Source: Burkholderia lata
Lineage (GTDB): Bacteria > Pseudomonadota > Gammaproteobacteria > Burkholderiales > Burkholderiaceae
Reading direction: 5' to 3'
Assembly: GCF_000012945.1 (NCBI RefSeq)
Contig: NC_007510.1
Coordinates: 124,001 to 188,000, forward strand
Length of the DNA: 64,000 nt
In this document: positions 56,890-64,000 of the stretch, in pieces
Layout: each line of letters starts with the position of its first letter
Position numbering within the stretch: the stretch's first letter is position 1
Notes under the pieces: model-generated
Database searches by the model: none
What the model was told of the DNA's origin: nothing
Seen by the model: only the letters and a program-made list of their open reading frames with translations
Program-made: the position numbers and the translations under genes

Positions 56890-58437
56890 ATGGCTGCCAT
56901 CCCGTCTCCCTCGACCGCAGTCGATACCCGCGCGCTGACCGATGCGCAGCAGGCGCTGCTCGCGCGTCTGCACGACTATTCCCCCGACGACCCGACCGCG
57001 CCGCTGCCGTACAGCCGGCGCCTTGCCGAAGCCGAAGGCTGGTCGCATGCGCACGCGCTGGCGGTGATCGACGAATACAAGCGCTTCGCGTTTCTCGCGC
57101 AGGCGGCCGGACATCCGGTCACGCCGTCGGTCGCGGTCGATGCCGCGTGGCATTTCCACCTGCAATACACGCTCGAATACTGGGACGTCTTCTGCGCCGG
57201 CGTGCTGCGCGCGCGGCTGCATCACATGCCCGGCACGGGCGCGCCGGACGAAGCCGCGCAGTACGCGCGGCACTACCGGCAGACGCTTGACAGCTACCGC
57301 AGGCTGTTCGGCTGCGAGCCGCCCGAAGCGATCTGGCCTCGCCCCGTGGCCGAGCCGGCCGTGGCCGCCGACGCCCCGGTGCAGCGCGCAGGACTGCGCG
57401 ACGGCCCGTCGAGCGCGCCCGCCGCGCGCCCGCGACGCTGGCGGCGCTTCGCGAAGTTCGCGTGGCCGACGGCGGCGATCAGCGTCGCGGCGACCTGCGC
57501 GAGCGCGAGCGATTTCAATGTGCTGGACTTCTCGGGGCCGGACTTTCTCGGGTTGTTCTACGTGCCGCTCTGCATCGCCGCGCTGCTGCTGATCGCCAGC
57601 CTGCAGTGGATCGAATACCGCCACCGTGCGTGGGGAACGCGCGCCCCCGAATCGTCGCCCGACCTGAGCGCGGAGGAAGCGGCATATCTCGCGGGCGGCG
57701 GCGCGCGGATGGCGCAGGTCGCGATGCTGTCGCTCGCGCATGCCGGTGCGATCGAGCTGCGGATGAGCAAGGTCCACGGCGCGCGGGTGCGGATCGGCGA
57801 TCCGCGACACGCAGGCGCGTATGGCGCCGACTGGGAATGGCTGAAGAGGCAACCCGGCGGCGAGACGAGCTGCCACGCGTTTCGTCAGCGTCTCGCGTGG
57901 CGCGAAGCCGACTGCGCCGTAGCGTTGCAGCGCAAAGGCTGGCTCTGGGCGCCGGGCGAGATGCGGGCGACGCGGATGGCCGCGCGCGCGATCCTGCTGC
58001 TCGTGTTCGGCGCGGGCGCGGCGAAGCTCGCGGTCGGCCTGACCCGCGGCCGGCCCGTGCTGCTGCTGATGATTGTCATGACGGCGTTCATGGTCGCGTA
58101 CCACTTCATGGTCGGACGCCTGCCCGGCTTCGGGCGCGGCGGCATGACGCGCGGCGGCGAGGCGGCGCTCGACGCGCACCGCGACCAACGCCGGGGCGAC
58201 CGCGCGACGCCGGACGGGCTCTTGTGGACGGCCGCGTTGTTCGGCGCCGGCGCGCTCGCCGGCACCGTGTGGGCCGTGCATTCGAAAGTGCTGATGGCGC
58301 CGCCGCCCGTCGCCGTGAATACCGGCGGGTCGAGCGGGTCGTTCGACTCGGGCGCCGGGGACAGCAGCAGTTCGAGTTCGTGCGGAGCGTCGAGCTCATG
58401 CAGCTCGAGCAGTTGCGGCGGCTGTTCGAGCAACTGA
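56890..58437 (+). CDS. GRDP-like / TIGR04222-type membrane protein with Ser/Cys/Gly-rich tail
   Basis: The protein has 515 residues. Residues 1-150 resemble the glycine-rich-domain-protein (GRDP) N-terminal domain (VDAAWHFHLQYTLEYWDVFC, HHMPGTGAPDEAAQYARHYR, DSYRRLFGCEPPEAIWPRP). A membrane segment around 225-240 (LLGLFYVPLCIAALLLIASL-like) follows. Then comes a TIGR04222-type region (LAGGGARMAQVAMLSLAHAG, IELRMSKVHGARV) with further hydrophobic helices. The C-terminus is a low-complexity tail of Ser, Cys and Gly (SSSSCGASSSCSSSSCGGCS). Function is unknown. Such tails may be modified, cross-linked or secretion-associated. ATG 56890 is weakly supported (no ribosome site). Confidence 0.72.
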   Translation: MAAIPSPSTAVDTRALTDAQQALLARLHDYSPDDPTAPLPYSRRLAEAEGWSHAHALAVIDEYKRFAFLAQAAGHPVTPSVAVDAAWHFHLQYTLEYWDVFCAGVLRARLHHMPGTGAPDEAAQYARHYRQTLDSYRRLFGCEPPEAIWPRPVAEPAVAADAPVQRAGLRDGPSSAPAARPRRWRRFAKFAWPTAAISVAATCASASDFNVLDFSGPDFLGLFYVPLCIAALLLIASLQWIEYRHRAWGTRAPESSPDLSAEEAAYLAGGGARMAQVAMLSLAHAGAIELRMSKVHGARVRIGDPRHAGAYGADWEWLKRQPGGETSCHAFRQRLAWREADCAVALQRKGWLWAPGEMRATRMAARAILLLVFGAGAAKLAVGLTRGRPVLLLMIVMTAFMVAYHFMVGRLPGFGRGGMTRGGEAALDAHRDQRRGDRATPDGLLWTAALFGAGALAGTVWAVHSKVLMAPPPVAVNTGGSSGSFDSGAGDSSSSSSCGASSSCSSSSCGGCSSN

Positions 58438-58507
58438 GCACAGGGCGTGCTGCCGGGATAGCGCGCCGGGCCGCCAGCGTCAGGCAAGCGGCACGGCACG
58501 CGCCGAA

Positions 58508-61500
58508 CTACGCGATCGCGGCATCGGCGTGCGTGCGTGCCTGCGCAGCCCGCCCGTCGCCCGCCTCGACGATCAGCGTCCAGTCGAACGCCGGCAGTGC
58601 GCAGAGCTGCTCGACGGTGGCCGTGTACTCGTGCGCGGGCGCGTGCAGATAGCGCACCTTGTCGGTCCATTCGGGCAGCGGCGCCTGCGACGTGGTCAGC
58701 ACGACCGCCAGCAGATCCTGTTCCGGCCGCCTTGCGATTTCCTGCAGGCTCAGCCGGACCTTGTCGAGGTCGCCCTCTGCGTCCAGGATCAGCGCGCCGG
58801 GGATCGGCGCATCCGGCCGGGCGGGCGGGTTGCCGATCGCGCCTTTGTCGATGCACTGCTGATACACATGGCGATAGCGCGGCAGCGCCTGCTGCAGCGC
58901 GTGATGCTTGCGGACCTTCGCCTGCGCCGTGCGCGCGAGCCCGCGGCGCAGCGCCGGGTTCGCGATCAGCCGATCGAGCGCGTCGACCCAGGCCTGCGGC
59001 GCATCCGGGACCAGCAGGCCGTCGCAGCTGTCGTGCAGCGCGAAGCGATAGGCTGGCCGGTCGCTGACGATCGAGGCGATGCCGGCCGCCGCGTATTCCT
59101 GCCACTGGATCGTGCTCGTGCCGGCGTTGTAGTCGTGGTCGGCGAGCGGCAGCAGCGCAATGTCCCAGCGCCGTTCCGGCAGGCGTTGTGCGTACGCGTC
59201 GTAGTCGTGAAGCTCGGGCTCGCACCCGGCGGCCGGGTGGCCGGCCCAGCCCGGCGGGACGTCCGTGCCGACGAAACTCACCCTGACCTTGCCGGGATGG
59301 CGCGTGCAGATCGCCTGCAGCGCCGCGTCGACGAGCGCGAAGTTGTCGGCGCGCAGCGACGCGCCGGCGATGCCGATCGTCACGCAGTCGTCGCCGCGCG
59401 CCGTCACGGGGCGGTAGAACCGGTCGAAGTCCACGCTGTCGGGCAGCACGTGAACGCGCGGGTGCGACAGCCGGTAGCGGCTGGCGATGAACGGCGTGGA
59501 TACGACCACGGCGTCCGCGTTGCGCAGCACGAGCTCGATCCCCGCGCGGGCCATCCCGCCTTGCGCGGCGAGCGGATGCGCGGCCGGCAGGTCGGTCAGC
59601 AGGTCGTCGGTCTCGTAGATCACCGGCTTTTCATGCTTGAAGATCGTATACAGGTCGTTGCCCGTCAGCATGCCGGGCGTCAGCCGGTGCAGCAGGATGG
59701 CGTCGGCCGTAGCCAGCGCGCTGCTGTCGATCTGGCCGTCCCGGAAGCCCGGGACGAGCTCCCATTCGTCGTTCAGCAGACCGAACGGCAGCGTGAGGCG
59801 AATTCGCGACGACGCGCATGCGTCCGGGTCGATCGAATACACGACCAGGCGCTTGCCGCGCGGTGCGGCGTCCGCAGTCGCGGCGACGGGCGCCAGCGTC
59901 CGGTTCTCCGCCAGCAGCCGCGCGTACAGCGCACCGTGGCGCGCGGCGTTGCGGCCGATGTCGTGCTGCGCGCGGATCGCATCCTGCGCGGCCGCGGCGA
60001 GTTGCGCGCGGGTTTGCGGATGCTCGATCAGGTGCGCGATCGCGTCGACCCACGCGTCGGCGGTGTCGGCGACGAGCCAGCCCGTGCGGCCGTGGACAAC
60101 CGAGCAGCCTTGCGCCGGCGTGGCGACGAGCACCGTGGCCGCGCCGGCCGCCGAGCATTCGAGCCATGCGCGCGGCGGCGCATCGTCGCGCAACGTGACC
60201 GGCGCCGCGACCAGCGCGATGTCGAGGTCCGCGCGCTTCAGCGCGTCGGCGTAGCGGTCGTAAGGGGCAGGCTCCGCGATCAGCGTGACGTCCGGTTCGC
60301 GGTCCCAGCTGGCCGGCAGCGCCGCGCCGACGAACGACACCCGGAGCTTCCCCGGAAACCGGCGGCGGAGCTCGGCCAGCGCCTGGCGGACCTGCTCGAG
60401 ACGCACGCCGTCGAGCCCGGTGCCGGAAACCGCGAGGTTCACGTGGTTGCGCACGCCGGGCGCCGCGCGGTGCAGACGCTCGAGATCGACGTCGGTCGGC
60501 AGCACGTGGACCGATGCGTTGACATGACGGTACTGCCGCACCAGCGCTTCCGACGGCACGACGAGCGCATGCGCGCGCTGCACGGCGCTGCGGATGCCCG
60601 CCTTGCGGCGCGCGTTGTCGGCCGCGCCGGGGAGGTCGGCGAGCAGGGTGTCGAGCGGCACGTCGATGTCGAGGACGACCGGCTTCCCGAACGAGAACAG
60701 GTGTTCCAGCGTGGCGGCGGACAGCAGGCCCGGCGTGTCGCCCTGCAGCACGATCAGGTCCGCGCGCTGCAGCGCGTCGGGATCGATGCCGGCTGGCGTG
60801 ACAGGGAATGTCAGCGCCCATTCGCGGTCCAGCCGCGCGAACGGCTGCGCGAAGCGCAGGCTGGTGCGCGCGTGGTCGGCCGGTTCGGCGGTGACGACAG
60901 CGATGCACGAGCGCGGCGCGGTCGCGGGCTGTCCCTGGGCGGCGCCCGTCGCGACGGCCTGCGCATCCAGCTTGTCCGCGTGGGCCTGGGTCCGCTCGAC
61001 GAAGTTCCGCAACTGCTGCCAGAACGTCTCCTCTTCCTTCAGGTAGACGCTGCGCGCTTCGTGAACCGTGGCCTTCGCGTGGGCGATCTCGTGTTCGTCG
61101 AGCCCCCACGCGATGCCCTTGCCGTCCATCACCCACCGGAACGGTTCCGGCAGCGACGCGTCATTCATGATGCATACGACCGGGCAGCCGCACAGCAGCG
61201 CTTCGAACACGGCGGTGGACCATTCGTACATGTACACGCACTCGACCTGTCGGAACAGCGCCGCGAGTTCGTGCGCCGAACGTTCCGGCACGCGGGTCGA
61301 GATTTCGATCGACTCGGCGGTGACCGGATGCAGCGTGCCGCCGCGCCGCAGGTGACGATTGATGAAGACGGCCGTGCCGTTGCGGCGGGCGTCGTCGACA
61401 CCGTCGCTGTTGAAGATGCGCGTGTCGACCAGCGGCATGCGCAGCAGGTCCGCCTTCCATTCTTCGGGCACCAGCGACGGCCCGAACGTGAAGATGAGGT

Positions 61501-61873
61501 CGTCCGGCTGCAGGGTGATCGGTTCGCCGTTGATGCGGCCTGGCTCGGCCAGCAGGTAGCGCACGACGCAGCGCGCGTTGAACGGATTGCCGGTGACGAC
61601 GTCCGGGTAGACGACGATCGGGCTGCGGTTCGCGCCGGCGTGCGCCTGCACGATGTCGTTGGTCAGCGGCGGCGTGCGCAGCTCAGGATGCACGACCGGC
61701 GTGCAGACGTACGCTTCGTGGCCGAGCAGGTTCAGCGCGTGGCACAGGTAGTGCATCGCGCGGATCCCGCCGGAGGTTTGCCGGAAATTCGGCGCGAGTA
61801 TGTAGTACGGGTGGTCGAGTCGCGTAAAGATGCGCGAACCGCTGTGCGCCAAGCCAGGTTTGGGAGTCGTCAT
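58508..61873 (-). CDS. Large multi-module glycosyltransferase with duplicated GT modules
   Basis: A 1121-residue protein with three GT-B-like modules. Module A (about 1-305) begins YYILAPNFRQTSGGIRAMHY. Modules B (321-655) and C (674-1010) look like tandem copies of each other: SLRFAQPFARLDREWAL versus RIRLTLPFGLLNDEWEL, FPGKLRVSFVGAALP versus HPGKVRVSFVGTDVP, AWVDAIAHLIEHP versus AWVDALDRLIANP. C keeps STIQWQEYAAAGIASI where B has RAWLECSAAGAATV. Residues 1020-1121 (LLAVVLTTSQAPLPEW, FDWTLIVEAGDG) resemble the start of another GT module that ends early. It follows wecE after 2 bp and likely builds a surface polysaccharide. Sugars are unknown. Confidence 0.78.
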   Translation of the reverse strand: MTTPKPGLAHSGSRIFTRLDHPYYILAPNFRQTSGGIRAMHYLCHALNLLGHEAYVCTPVVHPELRTPPLTNDIVQAHAGANRSPIVVYPDVVTGNPFNARCVVRYLLAEPGRINGEPITLQPDDLIFTFGPSLVPEEWKADLLRMPLVDTRIFNSDGVDDARRNGTAVFINRHLRRGGTLHPVTAESIEISTRVPERSAHELAALFRQVECVYMYEWSTAVFEALLCGCPVVCIMNDASLPEPFRWVMDGKGIAWGLDEHEIAHAKATVHEARSVYLKEEETFWQQLRNFVERTQAHADKLDAQAVATGAAQGQPATAPRSCIAVVTAEPADHARTSLRFAQPFARLDREWALTFPVTPAGIDPDALQRADLIVLQGDTPGLLSAATLEHLFSFGKPVVLDIDVPLDTLLADLPGAADNARRKAGIRSAVQRAHALVVPSEALVRQYRHVNASVHVLPTDVDLERLHRAAPGVRNHVNLAVSGTGLDGVRLEQVRQALAELRRRFPGKLRVSFVGAALPASWDREPDVTLIAEPAPYDRYADALKRADLDIALVAAPVTLRDDAPPRAWLECSAAGAATVLVATPAQGCSVVHGRTGWLVADTADAWVDAIAHLIEHPQTRAQLAAAAQDAIRAQHDIGRNAARHGALYARLLAENRTLAPVAATADAAPRGKRLVVYSIDPDACASSRIRLTLPFGLLNDEWELVPGFRDGQIDSSALATADAILLHRLTPGMLTGNDLYTIFKHEKPVIYETDDLLTDLPAAHPLAAQGGMARAGIELVLRNADAVVVSTPFIASRYRLSHPRVHVLPDSVDFDRFYRPVTARGDDCVTIGIAGASLRADNFALVDAALQAICTRHPGKVRVSFVGTDVPPGWAGHPAAGCEPELHDYDAYAQRLPERRWDIALLPLADHDYNAGTSTIQWQEYAAAGIASIVSDRPAYRFALHDSCDGLLVPDAPQAWVDALDRLIANPALRRGLARTAQAKVRKHHALQQALPRYRHVYQQCIDKGAIGNPPARPDAPIPGALILDAEGDLDKVRLSLQEIARRPEQDLLAVVLTTSQAPLPEWTDKVRYLHAPAHEYTATVEQLCALPAFDWTLIVEAGDGRAAQARTHADAAIA

Positions 61874-61875
61874 CG

Positions 61876-63033
61876 TTATCGGGTGCGGTAGAAATCGAAG
61901 ACCACTTCGAGGATGCGATCCTGTTCGGCTTCGGTCATGTCGTGGTACAGCGGCAGCCGGACGAGCCGGTCGGCGACGAGGTCCGTCACCGCCATGCCGG
62001 ACCCGCAGCGCCCGTAGCGCTGGCCGGCCGGCGAACTGTGCAGCGGCACGTAATGGAACACCGCGTTCACGCCCACCGCGCGGATCTGCTGCAGCAGATC
62101 GGTGCGTTCGGCGAGGTCGCGTGCGAGGAAATAGAACATGTGGCCGTTGCCGCGCTCGGCGAGCGAAATCGCGGGCAGCTCGATCAGCCCGTCCGCGTGC
62201 AGCGGCTGCAGCGCGTCCTGGTAGCGCTGCACGGTCGCGCGCCGCTGCGCGGTGATCACGTCCGCGTGCTCGAACTGCGCGTACAGGAATGCCGCGATCA
62301 GCTCGCCCGGCAGGAACGACGAGCCGACGTCGACCCATGTGTACTTGTCCACCTGCCCGCGGAAGAACTGACTGCGGTTGGTGCCCTTCTCGCGGATGAT
62401 CTCCGCGCGCTCGACGAGGCGCGGGTCGTTGACCAGCAGCGCGCCGCCTTCGCCCGAGATCACGTTCTTGGTCTCGTGGAAGCTGAGGCACGCGAGGTGG
62501 CCGAGGCTGCCGAGCGGCTTGCCGTTCCACGTCGACTGCAGCGCCTGGGCGGCGTCCTCGATCACCCACAGGTCGTGGTCCGCCGCGAGCTGCCCGATCA
62601 CGTCCATGTCGCATGCGACGCCCGCGTAGTGCACCGGCACGATCGCGCGCGTGCGCTGGGTGATCGCGGCGGCGATCTGCGTCTCGTCAAGGTTCAGCGT
62701 GTCGCGGCGGATGTCGACGAACACCGGCGTCGCGCCGCGCAGCACGAACGCGTTGGCGGTCGACACGAACGTGTAGGACGGCATGATCACTTCGTCGCCG
62801 GGCTGCACGTCGGCGAGGATCGCGGCCATCTCGAGCGCGGCCGTGCACGAGTGCGTGAGCAGCGCGCGCTGGCAGCCGATGCGCGCTTCCAGCCAGCGGT
62901 GGCAGAGCTTCGTGAACGCCTGGTCGCCGGCGAGGCCGCCCTGCTCGACCGCTTTCGCGATGTAGTAGAGCTCCTTGCCGACCACGAACGGGCGGCCGAA
63001 TGGAATGCAGTCGAGATTGGGTGGGCCGAACAT
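61876..63033 (-). CDS. wecE: dTDP-4-amino-4,6-dideoxygalactose transaminase, WecE/RffA type
   Basis: The 385-residue PLP sugar aminotransferase (DegT/DnrJ/EryC1 family) is very close to E. coli RffA: PGDEVIMPSYTFVSTANAFV, AIVPVHYAGVACDMDVI, CLSFHETKNVISGEGGALL (PLP lysine K189), IREKGTNRSQFFRGQVDKYT and VFHYVPLHSSPAGQRYG. It would make dTDP-Fuc4N for a surface glycan. GAGGAGCCTGACC precedes the ATG. It is in one leftward run with WbqC upstream and the large glycosyltransferase downstream (2-bp gap). Confidence 0.95.
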   Translation of the reverse strand: MFGPPNLDCIPFGRPFVVGKELYYIAKAVEQGGLAGDQAFTKLCHRWLEARIGCQRALLTHSCTAALEMAAILADVQPGDEVIMPSYTFVSTANAFVLRGATPVFVDIRRDTLNLDETQIAAAITQRTRAIVPVHYAGVACDMDVIGQLAADHDLWVIEDAAQALQSTWNGKPLGSLGHLACLSFHETKNVISGEGGALLVNDPRLVERAEIIREKGTNRSQFFRGQVDKYTWVDVGSSFLPGELIAAFLYAQFEHADVITAQRRATVQRYQDALQPLHADGLIELPAISLAERGNGHMFYFLARDLAERTDLLQQIRAVGVNAVFHYVPLHSSPAGQRYGRCGSGMAVTDLVADRLVRLPLYHDMTEAEQDRILEVVFDFYRTR

Positions 63034-63174
63034 GGTCAGGCTCCTCGGAAAGTGACGGGCGATCGGCGGCGCGGGCGCGGCGCCGTTCAGGCGTCCTGCC
63101 GGACGGCAGCGCGCGAGCGCGCAGGGCCGTCGTCGTGCAGGCTTGCGTGACGGGATGCGTTCATCGGCATCGCT

Positions 63175-63897
63175 TCACGCGCCCCGATAAAGCGCGTACT
63201 GGCGAGCGTCGGGGCCGCAGTTGAACAGCACGTCGAGCACGGTGACGCCATGCACGAAGTCGCCCCACTGCTGCGGGTACTCGGGATAGGCCGGGTAGTC
63301 GAACCAGCGCACCGCGATGTTCGCGTCCGCGAACAGGTTCTCGTCCAGGTAGCTGCGGGCGGACGGGCCCGACAGGTACTCGGTCGCGCCCGCCTGCATG
63401 CACAGGTTCAACAGCTTCTCGGTGCGGTCGCCGTTCAGCGTGTAGTCCGACGACGACGAGATGCGCGTGTCGATTCCCAACTGCTGGTTGATCCACATCA
63501 GCAGCTTGCGGTTCAGCTCGCTGAGCGTGTCGTAGCGGCGGCCGAGATAAAGCGCTTCGAGCGCGTCCGCATAGCCCGCGAAGTGCGGCGCGCGCGCGTA
63601 GTTCTGCTGCAGCCGCTTCCAGTGCTGTGGCGCCCAGTCGTCGCCGTCGATCTCGGTTTCGCGAATCGTCTGGAGATACTTGCCCTTCACCTTCACCGGC
63701 ACGCTCAGCCATTGCACGCCCTGCGGCGTCTTGATCTGGTTGCGGTTGCGCCAGTCGCGGCGCGTGTACTGCGCGTCGTCGTACAGGATGAATTCGTCGC
63801 TGGCGGCGATCAGGTCGAAATAGCCCTTCCACGGGATGTAGTTCGACTGGACGATCGCCACCCGCTTCGCAACCGCTTCCATGGGCGTGCCGCTCAT
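63175..63897 (-). CDS. WbqC-like family protein
   Basis: The 240-residue cytoplasmic protein of the WbqC family shows VAIVQSNYIPWKGYFDLIAA, LYDDAQYTRRDWRNRNQIKT, WLSVPVKVKGKYLQTIRETE and GATEYLSGPSARSYLDE. WbqC-like proteins occur in O-antigen and amino-sugar clusters. Their reaction is unclear, with a role in acylation or modification of a dideoxyamino sugar often guessed. Its ATG overlaps the stop of the next gene upstream by four bases (63894-63897), so the two are translationally coupled. Confidence 0.92.
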   Translation of the reverse strand: MSGTPMEAVAKRVAIVQSNYIPWKGYFDLIAASDEFILYDDAQYTRRDWRNRNQIKTPQGVQWLSVPVKVKGKYLQTIRETEIDGDDWAPQHWKRLQQNYARAPHFAGYADALEALYLGRRYDTLSELNRKLLMWINQQLGIDTRISSSSDYTLNGDRTEKLLNLCMQAGATEYLSGPSARSYLDENLFADANIAVRWFDYPAYPEYPQQWGDFVHGVTVLDVLFNCGPDARQYALYRGA

Positions 63898-64000
63898 GCC
63901 GGGATGTGGCCGTACCGGTACATGTCGACCAGCTCGGGCGGAATGCCCCAGTCGGTCGCGCCGATCCGGTCGTGCAGCGCTTCGAGGTCCGCGCGCATCG
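63894..64000 (-). CDS. 3' end of an upstream gene (partial)
   Basis: A minus-strand frame enters from beyond the window and ends in TGA at 63894-63896, overlapping the WbqC start. The visible C-terminus is LEALHDRIGATDWGIPPELV followed by DMYRYGHIPA. The overlap shows it is the preceding gene of the same operon. The fragment is too short to identify; a glycan-modifying enzyme such as a methyl-, acetyl- or glycosyltransferase is likely from context. Confidence 0.75.
   Translation of the reverse strand, partial: MRADLEALHDRIGATDWGIPPELVDMYRYGHIPA

Noticed and set aside
58529..61891. 1120-codon frame antisense to the large glycosyltransferase
   Set aside because: No recognisable motif. The minus-strand protein has convincing GT modules.

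Overview
The window is a high-GC stretch from a betaproteobacterium. It is almost certainly a Burkholderia, and most like the Burkholderia cepacia complex. The evidence is the near-uniform G/C third-position codon use, the gene order hemE-priA-putA and gcvT-gcvH-gcvP, and the close match of many proteins to remembered Burkholderia sequences. It looks like ordinary chromosomal backbone. I found no integrase, transposase, prophage or CRISPR array, only small accessory insertions: a vapBC pair, an orphan antitoxin-like gene beside a tRNA, and a compound microsatellite.

Layout. At 0-12 kb are the 3' part of an acyl-CoA synthetase, a periplasmic cyclohexadienyl dehydratase (pheC type), hemE, priA with three DnaA-box matches around it, trifunctional putA preceded by GTTGCA operator sites, and an orphan LivK-type binding protein. 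At 12-20 kb an AMP-dependent ligase and an AidB-like acyl-CoA dehydrogenase face a TetR regulator. They are followed by an apparent operon of a methionine-type aminotransferase, an amino-acid binding protein and a GlcD-type FAD oxidase. At 20-25 kb is a metal-resistance unit: cadR, a classic 19-bp-spacer promoter, a CadA ATPase with a very long His/Asp repeat, and a His/Gly-rich double zinc-ribbon protein. A PadR regulator and an AraC/GyrI-type regulator flank it.

At 25-38 kb is a channel-like membrane protein, then ethanolamine use: permease eat, eutB and eutC. A LysR/MFS pair, two PPOX-fold proteins, an acetaldehyde-type aldehyde dehydrogenase behind a sigma-54 promoter, and an EutR-like activator follow. 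Together these would import ethanolamine, split it to acetaldehyde and ammonia, and oxidise the aldehyde to acetate. No microcompartment genes are seen. At 38-44.7 kb are a (CAGCC)14-(CAGTC)9-(GGCTCA)9 repeat, a translationally coupled ThDP enzyme/GT9-like pair, vapBC, sdaA and an alginate-lyase-family protein.

At 44.7-50 kb the glycine cleavage operon gcvT-gcvH-gcvP is led by a tandem glycine riboswitch with a clear sigma-70 promoter. With the nearby sdaA it forms a glycine/serine catabolic neighbourhood. At 50-58.5 kb are a lipoprotein, a Gfo/Idh/MocA oxidoreductase, a GDSL esterase, rep helicase, a membrane-anchored dihaem cytochrome c, tRNA-Arg(CCG), an orphan antitoxin-like regulator and a GRDP/TIGR04222-type membrane protein. 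At 58.5-64 kb is a leftward surface-glycan cluster: a WecE-type sugar transaminase, a WbqC-like protein, a 1121-residue multi-module glycosyltransferase, and the tail of one more gene cut by the window edge.

The observations I would follow first are the internally duplicated glycosyltransferase with a truncated-looking tail, the compound microsatellite, the DnaA boxes at priA, the PutA operator array, the sigma-54/EutR arrangement of ethanolamine catabolism, and the histidine-rich CadA with its zinc-ribbon partner. Functions are inferred from remembered family features. No database search was possible.
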